Shown here in pieces: positions 42,135-51,462 of a DNA stretch of 64,000 bases. Each line of letters starts with the position of its first letter. Position 1 is the stretch's first letter. The notes beneath the pieces were generated by a model. The model saw only the letters and a program-made list of their open reading frames with translations, had not been told where the DNA came from and did not search any database. This DNA is from Senimuribacter sp049852125 (GTDB lineage Bacteria; Bacillota; Clostridia; Peptostreptococcales; Anaerovoracaceae). The DNA lies in NCBI RefSeq assembly GCF_049852125.1, contig NZ_CP187532.1, forward strand, positions 1,302,001-1,366,000. Reading direction: 5' to 3'. The position numbers were made by a program, and so were the translations under genes.

Positions 42135-43466
42135 TTATAGATAATGATATTTTTTTCGATTTAACACCAGGCAGGTCACAGTGACGATTAGCGTCAGAAT
42201 TTCCGCCGTAACGCCGGACATCCAGATGCCGGTCAATTCTAGAAGCAACGGCAGAATCAGGATGATAGATACCTGAAATACCAGTGTTCTGAGAAAGGAA
42301 ATCAAAGCGGAAAGAAGCCCGTTGTTCAGCGCCGTGAAGAAGGAGGAACCGAAGATGTTGATGCCGCAGATCAGAAACGACATGGCGCAGATCCGGAAAC
42401 CGCCGCAGGTCATAGAGAACAGCTCCTTGTCGTAACCGACGAAAATGGCGGCAAGGGGTACTGTCAGAAGCTGTGCCATGGCAACTAGTATAACGCCGGT
42501 ACACACAATGGCGCGGACGCTTTTTTTGAACAGATTTTTTAGTTCTGCATAATTTTCTGCGCCGTAATTATAGCTGACAATCGGTGCGCAGCCCATACTA
42601 TAGCCCAGATAGATAGCAGCAAAGATGAAGTTGACGTACATGATTGTGCCGTAAGCGGCGACGCCGTTTTCTCCGGCAAACTTAAGAAGCTGCAGATTGT
42701 AAAGGGCGCCGACCAGAGAAGAGGAAAGACTGCTTAAAAGCTCAGAAGAACCGTTGGTGCAGGCTTTTAACAGTGCCTTTGGATAGAATTTAGTTCGAGT
42801 CAGTGCAAGCAGGCTGTTGTTCTTCCTTGTAAAGTAAACGATTGGGAAAATGCCTCCAAAGATTTCTCCGATGGCAGTAGCGATTGCCGCGCCGGCAATA
42901 CCCCAGTGAAATACTGCGATGAACAGAAAGTCAAACACCATGTTGAGGACGCCGGAAATAATGGAGACGTAAAGTCCCAGCTTTTGTTTTTCCGCGGCGA
43001 CAAAGAAGGTTTGAAAGGCGCACTGCAGCATAAAGCAGGGCAGTGAAATCAGCATAATGCGGCAATAAAGCACGCAGTATTCCAGCAGTTCACCTTCTGC
43101 GCCCAGCAGAATGGATATGGGGCGGACAAAAATCTGTGCCACCAGGGAAATGGTGACGCCGCCGATGATTAAAGCGTAAATCAGCATGGAAAAATACTGA
43201 TTGGCAAGATCCTGTTTCTTTTCTCCTAAGGTTTTCGCAACGATGGCGCTGCCGCCGGTACCCAGCATAAAACCAATGGCGCTGAGCGCTCCGAAAATTG
43301 GCATAATCAGGTTGACTGCAGCGAAAGCTGTTTTGCCCACAAAGTTGGACACGAAAAGACCATCGATAATCGAGTAAATGGATGTAAAAATCATCATGAC
43401 GATAGATGGCAGGACAAAGAGAAAGAGTTTTTTATATGTGAAATGTTCTGATAGTTGTATTCGCAT
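42135..43466 (-). CDS. MATE-family efflux transporter
   Basis: A 443-residue, 12-helix MATE pump of the MepA-like branch that exports drugs or metabolites with Na+ or H+. Family segments include PSIVMMIFTSIYSIIDGLFV near the N-terminus, GTGGSAIVAKTLGEK near 75 and YSMGCAPIVSYNYGA near 270. The start at 43466 has AAGGAGGG upstream. It is 33 bp downstream of a marR gene and under the same promoter and operators, so it is probably induced when the repressor binds a toxic ligand. Confidence 0.92.
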   Translation of the reverse strand: MRIQLSEHFTYKKLFLFVLPSIVMMIFTSIYSIIDGLFVSNFVGKTAFAAVNLIMPIFGALSAIGFMLGTGGSAIVAKTLGEKKQDLANQYFSMLIYALIIGGVTISLVAQIFVRPISILLGAEGELLEYCVLYCRIMLISLPCFMLQCAFQTFFVAAEKQKLGLYVSIISGVLNMVFDFLFIAVFHWGIAGAAIATAIGEIFGGIFPIVYFTRKNNSLLALTRTKFYPKALLKACTNGSSELLSSLSSSLVGALYNLQLLKFAGENGVAAYGTIMYVNFIFAAIYLGYSMGCAPIVSYNYGAENYAELKNLFKKSVRAIVCTGVILVAMAQLLTVPLAAIFVGYDKELFSMTCGGFRICAMSFLICGINIFGSSFFTALNNGLLSALISFLRTLVFQVSIILILPLLLELTGIWMSGVTAEILTLIVTVTCLVLNRKKYHYL

Positions 43467-43499
43467 GTAGAATCCCTCCTTTTGCAATTTAGGTATATG

Positions 43500-43937
43500 T
43501 TATTTCAAGGATGCAACTTCCTGACGCAAGTTGCCAAGATACCTGCGCATGAGCTGCAGCAGTACCTCGCCGCTATCACCCAGCGCAGAAAACGCACGCA
43601 TTTCCATACCCATGACAGGGAGAATTTTCTCTTCAACAATCTTATGCCCGCTGTCTGTCAGATAGATTTGCAAATTGCGGCCTTTGCCTTTTTCCAAATA
43701 AATATAGCCGTTTGATTCCAGTTTGCGGATGGAGGAATTGACGGTCTGCTTACTGAGATAGGAATTGTCGCAGATGTCTTTCTGCGTGCAGCCTTCTCCC
43801 AGACAGCACAAATCGTAGAGAATGCTGATTGCGCTGTTGCAGGAGCCAAGACGCATGGCGACTTCCCTGTAAATATCGCTTTCTTCCTTATATAGACGGT
43901 TGAACTCCAAAAATTCTGGACTTAAAACTGTTTTCAT
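43500..43937 (-). CDS. MarR-family transcriptional repressor
   Basis: A 145-residue MarR regulator with a winged helix-turn-helix (CTQKDICDNSYLSKQTVNSSIRKLE near 50-75 and a wing NGYIYLEKGKGRN). AGGAGG precedes ATG 43937; TTG 43940 is an unlikely alternative. The promoter just upstream carries two near-identical palindromes, one between -35 and -10, giving a clear autorepression model for the marR-MATE operon. Confidence 0.92.
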   Translation of the reverse strand: MKTVLSPEFLEFNRLYKEESDIYREVAMRLGSCNSAISILYDLCCLGEGCTQKDICDNSYLSKQTVNSSIRKLESNGYIYLEKGKGRNLQIYLTDSGHKIVEEKILPVMGMEMRAFSALGDSGEVLLQLMRRYLGNLRQEVASLK

Positions 43938-43992
43938 CAAAAAAACCTCCTGTATGAACTGTCGCTTGCCGTAAGCAGCGAAAACTGAGACA

Positions 43993-44045
43993 AGTCCGAA
44001 ATCGGACTTTTGACAACAATATATAGCATAGTCCGAAGTCGGACT
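43993..44045. promoter_or_regulatory. Twin MarR operators
   Basis: AGTCCGAAATCGGACT (43993-44008) and AGTCCGAAGTCGGACT (44030-44045) are 16-bp palindromes differing at one central base, with centres 37 bp apart. The second fills the promoter spacer; the first lies downstream of the -10. Confidence 0.85.
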
Positions 44046-44053
44046 CGTGTCAA
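44025..44053 (-). promoter_or_regulatory. Promoter of the marR-MATE operon
   Basis: On the minus strand, TTGACA (44053-44048), an exact 17-bp spacer and TATGCT (44030-44025). The spacer is occupied by an operator. Confidence 0.82.
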
Positions 44054-44147
44054 GAGGAATTTTACCGTGTATAATCGGGCAAGAAGACTACAAGATAGCA
44101 ATTTGTATTATATAACAAAAAGAAAAGGCTTTTTACAAGAAATCCTA

Positions 44148-44175
44148 TTGACAGCACTAAAAGCCATGATAGAAT
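44148..44175 (+). promoter_or_regulatory. Promoter of pepV
   Basis: TTGACA (44148-44153), a 16-bp spacer and TAGAAT (44170-44175), 36 bases before the start codon. Confidence 0.7.
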
Positions 44176-44210
44176 GATACTGTAAACACAAGAGAAAGAA
44201 GGTTAGGAAA

Positions 44211-45623
44211 ATGGAACAGAGGATACTGGATACTATGCCGCAGGTAAAGGCTTATTTTGAAGCGCATCGTGCAGAGTTTCTGCAGGATTTAGCAGCGTTA
44301 ATCGCTATAGATAGCCAAAGAACAGAGGCGAAAGAGGGTATGCCTTACGGGGAAGGTCCGGCGCAGGCGCTGGCAAAAACGCTGGAAATCGCCGCAGGCT
44401 ATGGACTTTACACGGAAAACTGGGAGAATTATGTAGGCATTATTCAGCTGGACGACAGCAAAGAGCGGAAATTGGAAATCCTGGCGCACTTGGACGTCGT
44501 GCCGGAGGGTAAAGGCTGGACAGTAACAGAGCCTTTTGTGATGAAAGAAGTGGACGGAAAAGTATACGGCAGAGGAACCGCTGATGATAAGGGACCAGCG
44601 CTTGCTGCCATTTACGCACTTCGCGCGATCAAGGAACTGGGAATTTCTCTGCAGCAAGGGGTCCGGGTTGTAGTCGGCTGCGACGAAGAATGCGGCAGTT
44701 CTGATTTGGACTACTATTGGACAAAGACAAGCCCTGCGGAGATGACATTCTCACCAGATGCGGATTATCCTTTGATTAACTTGGAAAAAGGGCATTTCGG
44801 TGTGAAAATTAATGGAATTCTGCCAAAACAGACAGGCGTTGTAAAGATTCAATCGGTGCAGTGCGGCACTAAGAGCAACGTCATTCCGGCAGACGCGGAG
44901 GCTGTGATTTCTGGTGTTTGTGAAGAAGAGATGCGAAAGCTCCTTGCGCAGCTGGCGGAAGAAACCGGTGTAGAAACTGCGCTTGCATCTGAGGGCACAC
45001 AGCTTCACGTTGCCTTAAAAGGCATTGCCGCCCATGCGGCAGATCCTGACGCGGGCAACAATGCGGCGACAGCAATGTTGCAGCTACTAGCGAAACTGCC
45101 GGAGGCAGATTTTTCAATGCTTAAGGCGCTGCACGAAATCTTTCCCCATGGCGATGGTCACGGCAGATCTGCAGGCATTTACGGACAGGATGAGGAATCC
45201 GGTGAAATCAGTGTGTCCTTTAATATTTTGAACATCGATGAAACGGGAAATCTCTTTGCAGAGGTGGACAGCCGGACGCCGATTTCCATGAGCGAACCTG
45301 ATTTTGCGCCGCTGCCTGAGAAACTGAAGGCAGCCGGTTATACAGCAGAGACCAGTATTAGCGCGCCGCATTATGTATCGCCGGATACACCGCTTGTCAA
45401 GACACTTCTTGCACATTATGAAACATGGTTTGGCGAAAAGGGAGAATGTATCGCCATCGGCGGCGGTACTTATGTGCACGGTTTACCGGGCGGCGTTGCT
45501 TTTGGCTGCGCAAAGCTTAATGTGGATAACAAAATGCATGGACCGGATGAGTTTGCGGAAATTGATCAGCTACTGGTAAGCGGAATGCTGTTTGCGACCG
45601 CGATTTATGATTTGTGTAAATAA
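44211..45623 (+). CDS. pepV: Sapep-family Mn2+-dependent dipeptidase (PepV-like)
   Basis: A 470-residue M20 dipeptidase of the PepV/Sapep type that cleaves a wide range of dipeptides in the cytoplasm. Landmarks: AHLDVVPEGKGW (first metal His and Asp), YGRGTADDKGP (bridging Asp), GCDEECGSSD (Glu base and metal Glu), FSPDADYPL and the late His in VDNKMHGPDEF. The lid domain lies between. A GAAGGTTAGG site precedes the ATG. It is monocistronic with its own promoter and terminator, and convergent with a LysR gene. Confidence 0.94.
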   Translation: MEQRILDTMPQVKAYFEAHRAEFLQDLAALIAIDSQRTEAKEGMPYGEGPAQALAKTLEIAAGYGLYTENWENYVGIIQLDDSKERKLEILAHLDVVPEGKGWTVTEPFVMKEVDGKVYGRGTADDKGPALAAIYALRAIKELGISLQQGVRVVVGCDEECGSSDLDYYWTKTSPAEMTFSPDADYPLINLEKGHFGVKINGILPKQTGVVKIQSVQCGTKSNVIPADAEAVISGVCEEEMRKLLAQLAEETGVETALASEGTQLHVALKGIAAHAADPDAGNNAATAMLQLLAKLPEADFSMLKALHEIFPHGDGHGRSAGIYGQDEESGEISVSFNILNIDETGNLFAEVDSRTPISMSEPDFAPLPEKLKAAGYTAETSISAPHYVSPDTPLVKTLLAHYETWFGEKGECIAIGGGTYVHGLPGGVAFGCAKLNVDNKMHGPDEFAEIDQLLVSGMLFATAIYDLCK

Positions 45624-45644
45624 GGATGTAATGACTTAGTGCAA

Positions 45645-45682
45645 AAAACGGGAAATCTTTTCTGAGATTTTCCCGTTTTTTT
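45645..45682. terminator. Bidirectional terminator between pepV and lysR-1
   Basis: ACGGGAAATCT pairs with AGATTTTCCCGT (one bulge), with A/T runs on both sides, including TTTTTTTC on the plus strand. Confidence 0.85.
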
Positions 45683-45684
45683 CT

Positions 45685-46590
45685 TTAATATGTTTTCTTG
45701 TTTTCATAGTAATCTATTACAAATCGGTAGAATGGGTGAGCTTCAATCTTGGGACGATTTGCGCTGTAAACCAAATAAAAAGTCAGCTGATGGTTGTTTG
45801 CAGGAGCTTGAAAGGGCAGCGCACAGAGATGAGGATACTGGTTCAGAATAGGAGCACAACGGCTCTGAGGCGCAAGAGAGAAGTCTCCCGGTTTTGTAAT
45901 CATGGACGGAAGGAAATTGCTATTGCAGACACTGGAGGAAATCTTCAGAGATGCCGGAAAAATTTCAATCTGGTCAGCCGAGTAGGTAATCAGATGACCG
46001 TCAGCAAGATCCTCTGCATGGATGATCTCTTTTTTTGAAAGAGGGTCCGTACGGCACAGCAGGATGGATAAGGAGTCAGAAAACAGCGGGGCGAAGCTTA
46101 TTTGCTGTAAATTGTTTAACGCACCTGTAGTTGCATGAAGGAAATAAAAATCAATTTCTTCTGAAAGAAGTTTGCTGAACGCAACATCATTTACCATGGT
46201 GTCATTTATAAAATTGACTGTCCAGTGAGGATTTGAAGACATAAAAGCGGAGACTACCTGCGGCAGCTCTGAATAGATTGCCAGCGAAAGCAGGGCAATA
46301 TTAATACTACCGCCCTCTTGGTGGGTCGAAGAAAAGCTTTCCATTTTGTGGAGAAATCCTTTCCATTGTGCAATTAGCACGCTGGCATTTTCTACAAAGT
46401 GGTGTCCGGCATCGGTTAGCTCTACACTGCGGTTGTTTCTCAGGAGGAGTACCATGCCTAGTTCTTTTTCGACTCTGGTAATTCTTTGGGATACGGCAGA
46501 CTGGGTTAGGAATAGTTTTGCTGCCGCTTTAGTAATGCTCTTTTCTTCCGCCACTGACAAGACGCAGAGAATATCCTTCATATCAATCAT
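45685..46590 (-). CDS. LysR-family regulator, paralog 1
   Basis: A 301-residue LysR regulator. The helix-turn-helix is in SITKAAAKLFLTQSAVSQRITRVE (residues 15-40), and the effector domain contains a conserved FLPSMITKPGDFSLAPQSRC block shared with two other regulators here. The start at 46590 (MIDMKDIL) follows AAAGGA and matches the paralogs. It is divergent from an amidohydrolase/S10 carboxypeptidase operon through a conserved promoter module. The matching effector domains suggest the three paralogs sense related peptides or amino acids. Confidence 0.92.
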   Translation of the reverse strand: MIDMKDILCVLSVAEEKSITKAAAKLFLTQSAVSQRITRVEKELGMVLLLRNNRSVELTDAGHHFVENASVLIAQWKGFLHKMESFSSTHQEGGSINIALLSLAIYSELPQVVSAFMSSNPHWTVNFINDTMVNDVAFSKLLSEEIDFYFLHATTGALNNLQQISFAPLFSDSLSILLCRTDPLSKKEIIHAEDLADGHLITYSADQIEIFPASLKISSSVCNSNFLPSMITKPGDFSLAPQSRCAPILNQYPHLCALPFQAPANNHQLTFYLVYSANRPKIEAHPFYRFVIDYYENKKTY

Positions 46591-46632
46591 TTCAGACAAT
46601 CCTTTCTTATCATTAATCTATTTTACGATGCC

Positions 46633-46698
46633 ATTATAAATGATAAATTTACAAAAGGCAAGGAAAGACGTAAACTTTACTTAGAATAACATGTTATT
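46633..46698. promoter_or_regulatory. Divergent promoter/operator module, copy A
   Basis: Plus promoter TTTACA (46648), 17 bp, TAAACT (46671). Minus promoter TTGCCT (complement of 46656-46661), 17 bp, TATAAT (complement of 46633-46638). The two overlap. Inverted TAAATTTAC and GTAAACTTTA sites and palindrome AATAACATGTTATT (46685-46698) are included. The same element recurs at 51463 and 62495. Confidence 0.85.
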
Positions 46699-46762
46699 GA
46701 ACACATCAGTCGTCGTCAGCAAGATTGATAGAGTCAAAACTTTGAAACGAAAGGAAGCTTAG

Positions 46763-47908
46763 ATGGAAAAGAAATTAGCAATTCAGTGCGGTAGACTGCT
46801 GCAGCCAGACGGTACTTATAAGGATAGGCAGACCGTGATTGTAGAAAAGAATAAAATAAGAGAAGTGCGGGATGGTTTTATCGCCTTTGCTGACTGTCAG
46901 ATTATAGACGCAAAGGATAAGTGGGTGACACCAGGGCTTATTGAATCCCACGGTCACCTGGCAACAGGGAATGACACCAATGAGATGACAACAAATCCAG
47001 TTAGACCATTTTTTTCTGTTAGAGAAGCAATCAGCCCAATAGATCCAGCCATCGCAAAGGTGCGCGGCGGCGGTTTTACTACATACTGCATTTTACCGGG
47101 TTCAGAAGCTTTAATCAATGGCACCGGTGTGACGATAAAATTAAAAGATGCGGCAGTCGTCGATGAGATAGAATTGGCAGAGTGCCAGCCACTGAAGCTG
47201 GCGCTGGGAGACAATCCTAAAATGTTTATGGGGAAAAAAGGTGTTTCACCAGCTAGCCGCATGGGAAACGCCGCAGTACTGCGGCAGGCATTTTACAGTG
47301 TAAAGGCGCAGCTTGACGCGGGAAATTTTGATTTTGAAAGCGCAGCAAACTGGCAGAACATTCCTGTAGCAGAGGCGCTGCAGGGAAAGAGACTGGTGAA
47401 AATTCATTGTCATGATCCACGGGATATCGTTACGGCCGTCAAAATTTCTGAGGAGTTTGGTCTCGATTATACGTTGGAGCATGTGACCGGCGGCAGATTA
47501 GTTGCAGAGTTTTTGGGGCAACATAATGTTCGCTGCTGCCTGGGACCGCTTTTGATGAATCCGCTGAAATATGAACTTGAAACAATTGATCCGGTCAATC
47601 CTGGTATGTTGGAGCGGGAAGGCGTAAAGTTTTCCCTAATTCAGGATGCGTCGTGGGATACAGATACTTTGATGCTGCCATCGCTTGCAGGGGTCTGTAC
47701 CGCTTATGGACTGTCACAGGAGGCAGCGATGCGGGGGCTTACGATAGAGGCGGCAAGAAACCTGCATTTGGAACATAGAATCGGTGCAGTGGAAGTAGGA
47801 AAGGACGCAGACCTTGCGGTATTTAATGGAAATCCGCTTTTAAATACGACGAACTGTGAAATGACGATGATAGACGGAATAATTTACAATTATAAAAAGG
47901 AGGCGTAG
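46763..47908 (+). CDS. Amidohydrolase-superfamily enzyme, metal ligands intact
   Basis: A 381-residue amidohydrolase of the imidazolonepropionase/dipeptidase-like group. Metal ligands are visible: HxH in ESHGHL (H63, H65), a His in KIHCHDPRD, another in YTLEHVTGG, and the late Asp in LIQDASWDT. The composite N- and C-terminal beta-sandwich (DADLAVFNGNPL) is typical. No signal peptide. AAAGGAAG precedes the ATG. It is the first gene of an operon with a degenerate paralog and an S10 carboxypeptidase, divergent from lysR-1. A substrate such as a cyclic or N-modified dipeptide is a guess. Confidence 0.88.
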   Translation: MEKKLAIQCGRLLQPDGTYKDRQTVIVEKNKIREVRDGFIAFADCQIIDAKDKWVTPGLIESHGHLATGNDTNEMTTNPVRPFFSVREAISPIDPAIAKVRGGGFTTYCILPGSEALINGTGVTIKLKDAAVVDEIELAECQPLKLALGDNPKMFMGKKGVSPASRMGNAAVLRQAFYSVKAQLDAGNFDFESAANWQNIPVAEALQGKRLVKIHCHDPRDIVTAVKISEEFGLDYTLEHVTGGRLVAEFLGQHNVRCCLGPLLMNPLKYELETIDPVNPGMLEREGVKFSLIQDASWDTDTLMLPSLAGVCTAYGLSQEAAMRGLTIEAARNLHLEHRIGAVEVGKDADLAVFNGNPLLNTTNCEMTMIDGIIYNYKKEA

Positions 47909-47910
47909 CT

Positions 47911-49089
47911 ATGAGCATGACAGTAATGAAAGCAAAGACAATCATTGTATCTCCTGACAGGGTTCTAACGCCGGGTATTATGATCATTGAAGATGGAAAA
48001 ATAAAATCAATTGGTATGAGTACGAAATACCCTGAAACAGCAGAGGTAGTGGACGCAGGGGAATATGAGATTTATCCTGGATTTATCGATGCGTCCAGCC
48101 ATCTTGGTATCAACAAAGAACCATTCAACTATATGGAAGATACTTGGGACGGCTGTGATTTAGGCGCAGCAATGCAGCCGCAGTTAACTACGGCAGATGG
48201 ATTTGATCCGTTTTCACAGGCGATTGAAAGAGCCAGAGCGGTCGGTATTACGACAGCTTATGCTGCGGCTGGCCATGGCGTGATTATAGATGGACAGGGA
48301 ATTGCGTTTAAGCTAAGGAAAAGTGAAACGGCAGATGAAATGTTTCTGCCAGGTACGCAGCAGCTGCATTTGTGTGTTGGTGATTACCCGCTGATGGGTT
48401 TTAAACAGAAAGGGCAGCCGCCAATGACCCGCATGGCGCTGATGGATATGCTCTACAGTGAACTTTGCCGTGTAAAGGATGTGGTGGAAAGCGGTGAAAA
48501 ACCAGCTGATCCGAAAACCGTAGTATTGGCAAAGGCGTTGAAGCGAGAAATAAAGGTGAGGGTTTACGTCTTGGCAGCCCAGGATATTCCTCCTGCCGTA
48601 AAGCTTTGTGAGGAATTTGGACTGGACTATATTCTGGATGGCCTTTACGAAGCGTGGAAGCTTCCTGAATTCTGGACAGCACATGCCCAAACAGTGCTGC
48701 TGAACGGTGTGCCGTTTGGACCGATGCAGAACTCAATGGCGGCCAAATATGATATGTCCATGGAATGCTTTTCCGTACTAGAAGAGGCTGGGTGCGATAT
48801 TGTGCTGACTGCGGATGGTGTGACAACAACAAGGATGCTGCCGTATATGGCGGGCTTTGCGATGGGTCATGGTTTATCCGAAAAACATGCGCTGGCATCC
48901 ATCACTACTTTGCCTGCGGAACTGCTAGGCTTGTCAGAACATATCGGCACGTTAGAAGAAGGAAAGGATGCAGATTTCTCAATTTATACAGGAAATGCGC
49001 TGCTGTCCACCTCAAAGTGTGTTGCGACATATGTGGATGGAAAGCAGGTGTACGCGGATGCAGAATTTGGAGGGAGAAAACATGAATAA
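47911..49089 (+). CDS. Amidohydrolase paralog lacking metal ligands, probable pseudoenzyme
   Basis: A 392-residue paralog of the preceding protein; both contain EEFGLDY at the equivalent place and end in a GKDADxxxxxGNxLL motif. The metal site is lost: HxH has become ASSHL (first His replaced by Ser), KIHCHDPRD is VRVYVLAAQDI, and LEHVTGG is LDGLYEA. The reading frame is clean and the gene is tightly packed (AAGGAGG, 2 bp after its partner; 8-bp overlap with the next gene), so it is probably expressed. A structural or regulatory partner of the active enzyme is likely. Confidence 0.85.
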   Translation: MSMTVMKAKTIIVSPDRVLTPGIMIIEDGKIKSIGMSTKYPETAEVVDAGEYEIYPGFIDASSHLGINKEPFNYMEDTWDGCDLGAAMQPQLTTADGFDPFSQAIERARAVGITTAYAAAGHGVIIDGQGIAFKLRKSETADEMFLPGTQQLHLCVGDYPLMGFKQKGQPPMTRMALMDMLYSELCRVKDVVESGEKPADPKTVVLAKALKREIKVRVYVLAAQDIPPAVKLCEEFGLDYILDGLYEAWKLPEFWTAHAQTVLLNGVPFGPMQNSMAAKYDMSMECFSVLEEAGCDIVLTADGVTTTRMLPYMAGFAMGHGLSEKHALASITTLPAELLGLSEHIGTLEEGKDADFSIYTGNALLSTSKCVATYVDGKQVYADAEFGGRKHE

Positions 49090-50488
49090 AATTCATCCAT
49101 ATACGACAGAAACTTTTCAGCCGCTTCACGCTGCTCAGAAATTAGAAGCACCATTGCGTGACGGCAGGATTGCATTTGAAGCGGTGACAGAGGATCACAG
49201 CTTTTATGATGAGGAAGGCAGAACAGAAGCTGTAATTTCAACAATTTCTTATCTCAGAACGGATGATGAAAACAGCCAGCGACCGGTTATGTTTTTGTGG
49301 AATGGGGGACCTGGCAGTGCGGTCTCCATGTTGCAGCTGGAATGCTTTGGCCCTTACTGTATTGCCAGAGACGAAGAAAAAAATCCAATCTATGGGCTGG
49401 AAATAGAAGCAGACACGATTTTGGACCTTTGTGACCTTGTATATATGGATCCGGTGGGAGTAGGATATTCCAGACTCTTTCGGGACGAAGCAGCGAAACA
49501 TTACTTTTCGGTGGACGGGGATGCACGCAGTATTGCTTTTGCTATTGTCAGCTGGCTGAAAAAGCATCAAAGATGGAACAGCCCAGTATATTTATGCGGA
49601 GAGAGCTACGGCACAATCAGAGCCTGCAGGGTACTGGATGAATTGGGAAGAAATCCGTTCTATGGAAATCGGATGATGCTCGGAGTGCCGGTAGCCGGTG
49701 TCATTTTAATTGGTTCGGCGCTCTCTGTGGGAAAGTCGGGAAACGAATTGATTGACCCTGCCCTGGAACTCGTTACGGCGGCACTTCCATCTATGGCGGC
49801 AGTTAACTGGTATCATAATCATCAGGAAGACGAGGAAAGAAACGCTTTTGTGGAGGCAGCCTGGACATTTGGAAGAACACGGCTTTTGCCGGCGCTCTTT
49901 GCAGGAGATGACTGCAGTCTGGAGGAAATAAAGGAGCTTGCGGCGGAACTTGCCAAATATACAGGAATGGACGCTGCGTATTTTGAAAATAGCAGATTAA
50001 AACTGCGGACTCTGGATGATTTTATGACCCAGGTGGTTCGTCATAAAGAACGCCGTGTTGATTTATATGACGGGCGCGTGACGTCACCTCTTGCGGGAGT
50101 CTATAATATGGTTGGCGATGGAAATATACCTCTTTCGGTTATGAATGGTATTCTGACGCCGAAGCTAGGTGTGGATACGCAGCGAATATATTATACTGGT
50201 AATCTGAATGTATATCCTGACTGGAACTACACTGCGGAAAATGGAAAATCCCACATGGACTGTCTGCGAGAGGCAGCAGAACGGATGCCGGATATGAAAA
50301 TTTTCATGGCAAGCGGGCTATACGATCTCTGCACATTAGCTGGAAATACCAGATATCAGTTTAGCCACAGCGGAATTGCTTATGGGAGGGTTGTGACAAA
50401 GGAATATCCCGGCGGACATGGCGTTTACTCCAGCAAAGAAGGAAAAGCCGCGTTTTTACAGGATGTGAGATCGATGATAAAGGAGTGA
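49082..50488 (+). CDS. Family S10 serine carboxypeptidase, paralog 1
   Basis: A 468-residue serine carboxypeptidase of the alpha/beta-hydrolase fold, removing C-terminal residues from peptides. The oxyanion motif WNGGPGSAVS is near residue 82 and nucleophile S175 lies in CGESYGT. The acid Asp is in ASGLYDLCT and the base His in YPGGHGVY near the C-terminus. Most S10 enzymes are secreted or vacuolar; this one has no signal peptide, so it should act in the cytoplasm. GAGGGAG precedes the ATG, which overlaps the upstream stop by 8 bp. Last gene of operon 1. Confidence 0.9.
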   Translation: MNKIHPYTTETFQPLHAAQKLEAPLRDGRIAFEAVTEDHSFYDEEGRTEAVISTISYLRTDDENSQRPVMFLWNGGPGSAVSMLQLECFGPYCIARDEEKNPIYGLEIEADTILDLCDLVYMDPVGVGYSRLFRDEAAKHYFSVDGDARSIAFAIVSWLKKHQRWNSPVYLCGESYGTIRACRVLDELGRNPFYGNRMMLGVPVAGVILIGSALSVGKSGNELIDPALELVTAALPSMAAVNWYHNHQEDEERNAFVEAAWTFGRTRLLPALFAGDDCSLEEIKELAAELAKYTGMDAAYFENSRLKLRTLDDFMTQVVRHKERRVDLYDGRVTSPLAGVYNMVGDGNIPLSVMNGILTPKLGVDTQRIYYTGNLNVYPDWNYTAENGKSHMDCLREAAERMPDMKIFMASGLYDLCTLAGNTRYQFSHSGIAYGRVVTKEYPGGHGVYSSKEGKAAFLQDVRSMIKE

Positions 50489-50495
50489 TGAACGG

Positions 50496-50532
50496 ACGGG
50501 AAAATCCTACTCGTGATTTTCCCGTTTTTTCA
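50496..50532. terminator. Bidirectional terminator between operon 1 and lysR-2
   Basis: Perfect 11-bp arms ACGGGAAAATC/GATTTTCCCGT are followed by TTTTTT on the plus strand. Confidence 0.88.
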
Positions 50533-50533
50533 T

Positions 50534-51421
50534 CTAGCGTTCTTGTTGCTGTTTGTAATAGTCTACTGTATACTGCAGGAAGGGATGGGTTTCGACAAGT
50601 GGCTTATTAGGATTGTATACCAGGTAAAGGGTGAGGATAGGGATTATTCCTTTTGATTTAAACGGAATCGCACGTAAATTTTCATATTGCCGCATAATTT
50701 TTTCGCATCGGCTTTTTGGTGTCAGGGTAAAGCTGCCCGGTTTTGTGATTAAAGATGGCAGAAAACTGTCTTCACATACTGTGAGGGTGATGCCCAGATC
50801 TTCTGGAAAAGATTCCATTAATTCAGTGTTCCAGGAAATGAGATGGTATCCGGCCAAGTCTTCTGCTTCGACAATCTCTTTGCTGGTAAGGGAATCTGCT
50901 TTATGGAGGAGAATGCATAAAGTATCTTCCTTTAGAGGAATCTGTGAGAGGGCATACTCCTCAGCCAGGTTTTCCATATTTGTAAAGATAAAGAAAAAAT
51001 CAATTTTACCGCCCTGCACGCTTTTGAAACTATCATTATGGGTGGAGAGGTTTACTTTCCAGTTTGGATGCGCAGTCGTAAAACCGGCAATTAATTCCGG
51101 TAAATCGGAGTAGATGGATAGCGCGTGCATGCCGATCGTTAAAAACTGCGCTTTTTTCTCTGCGCGTTTTTTCATTTCGGCAAGAAAAGATTCCCATTCT
51201 TCTACCAAATGTGAACCCTGTTTTGCAAAGGCAATTCCGTCTTCTGTCAGTTCCACACTGCGATTGGTTCTGTCAAAGAGGGTCACGCCCAGTTCTTTTT
51301 CTGTTCTGGCAATTTTCTGTGAAACGGCAGACTGCGTGATAAACATATTCGCCGCGGCATTGGTAATGCTCTTTTCCTTTGCAACCTCCAGCACACAGAG
51401 GATATCCTGTATATCAATCAT
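50534..51421 (-). CDS. LysR-family regulator, paralog 2
   Basis: A 295-residue LysR protein starting MIDIQDILCVLEVAKEKSIT, close to paralogs 1 and 3 over the helix-turn-helix and over the FLPSLITKPGSFTLTPKSRC block of the effector domain. AAAGGAG precedes the ATG. It is divergent from the S10 peptidase/transporter operon at 51629 via copy B of the promoter module. Inferred role: activator and autorepressor of operon 2, responding to a peptide or amino acid. Confidence 0.92.
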   Translation of the reverse strand: MIDIQDILCVLEVAKEKSITNAAANMFITQSAVSQKIARTEKELGVTLFDRTNRSVELTEDGIAFAKQGSHLVEEWESFLAEMKKRAEKKAQFLTIGMHALSIYSDLPELIAGFTTAHPNWKVNLSTHNDSFKSVQGGKIDFFFIFTNMENLAEEYALSQIPLKEDTLCILLHKADSLTSKEIVEAEDLAGYHLISWNTELMESFPEDLGITLTVCEDSFLPSLITKPGSFTLTPKSRCEKIMRQYENLRAIPFKSKGIIPILTLYLVYNPNKPLVETHPFLQYTVDYYKQQQER

Positions 51422-51462
51422 AGAAGGGTCTCCTTTCTGCCATTAATTTATTTAATGAAATC

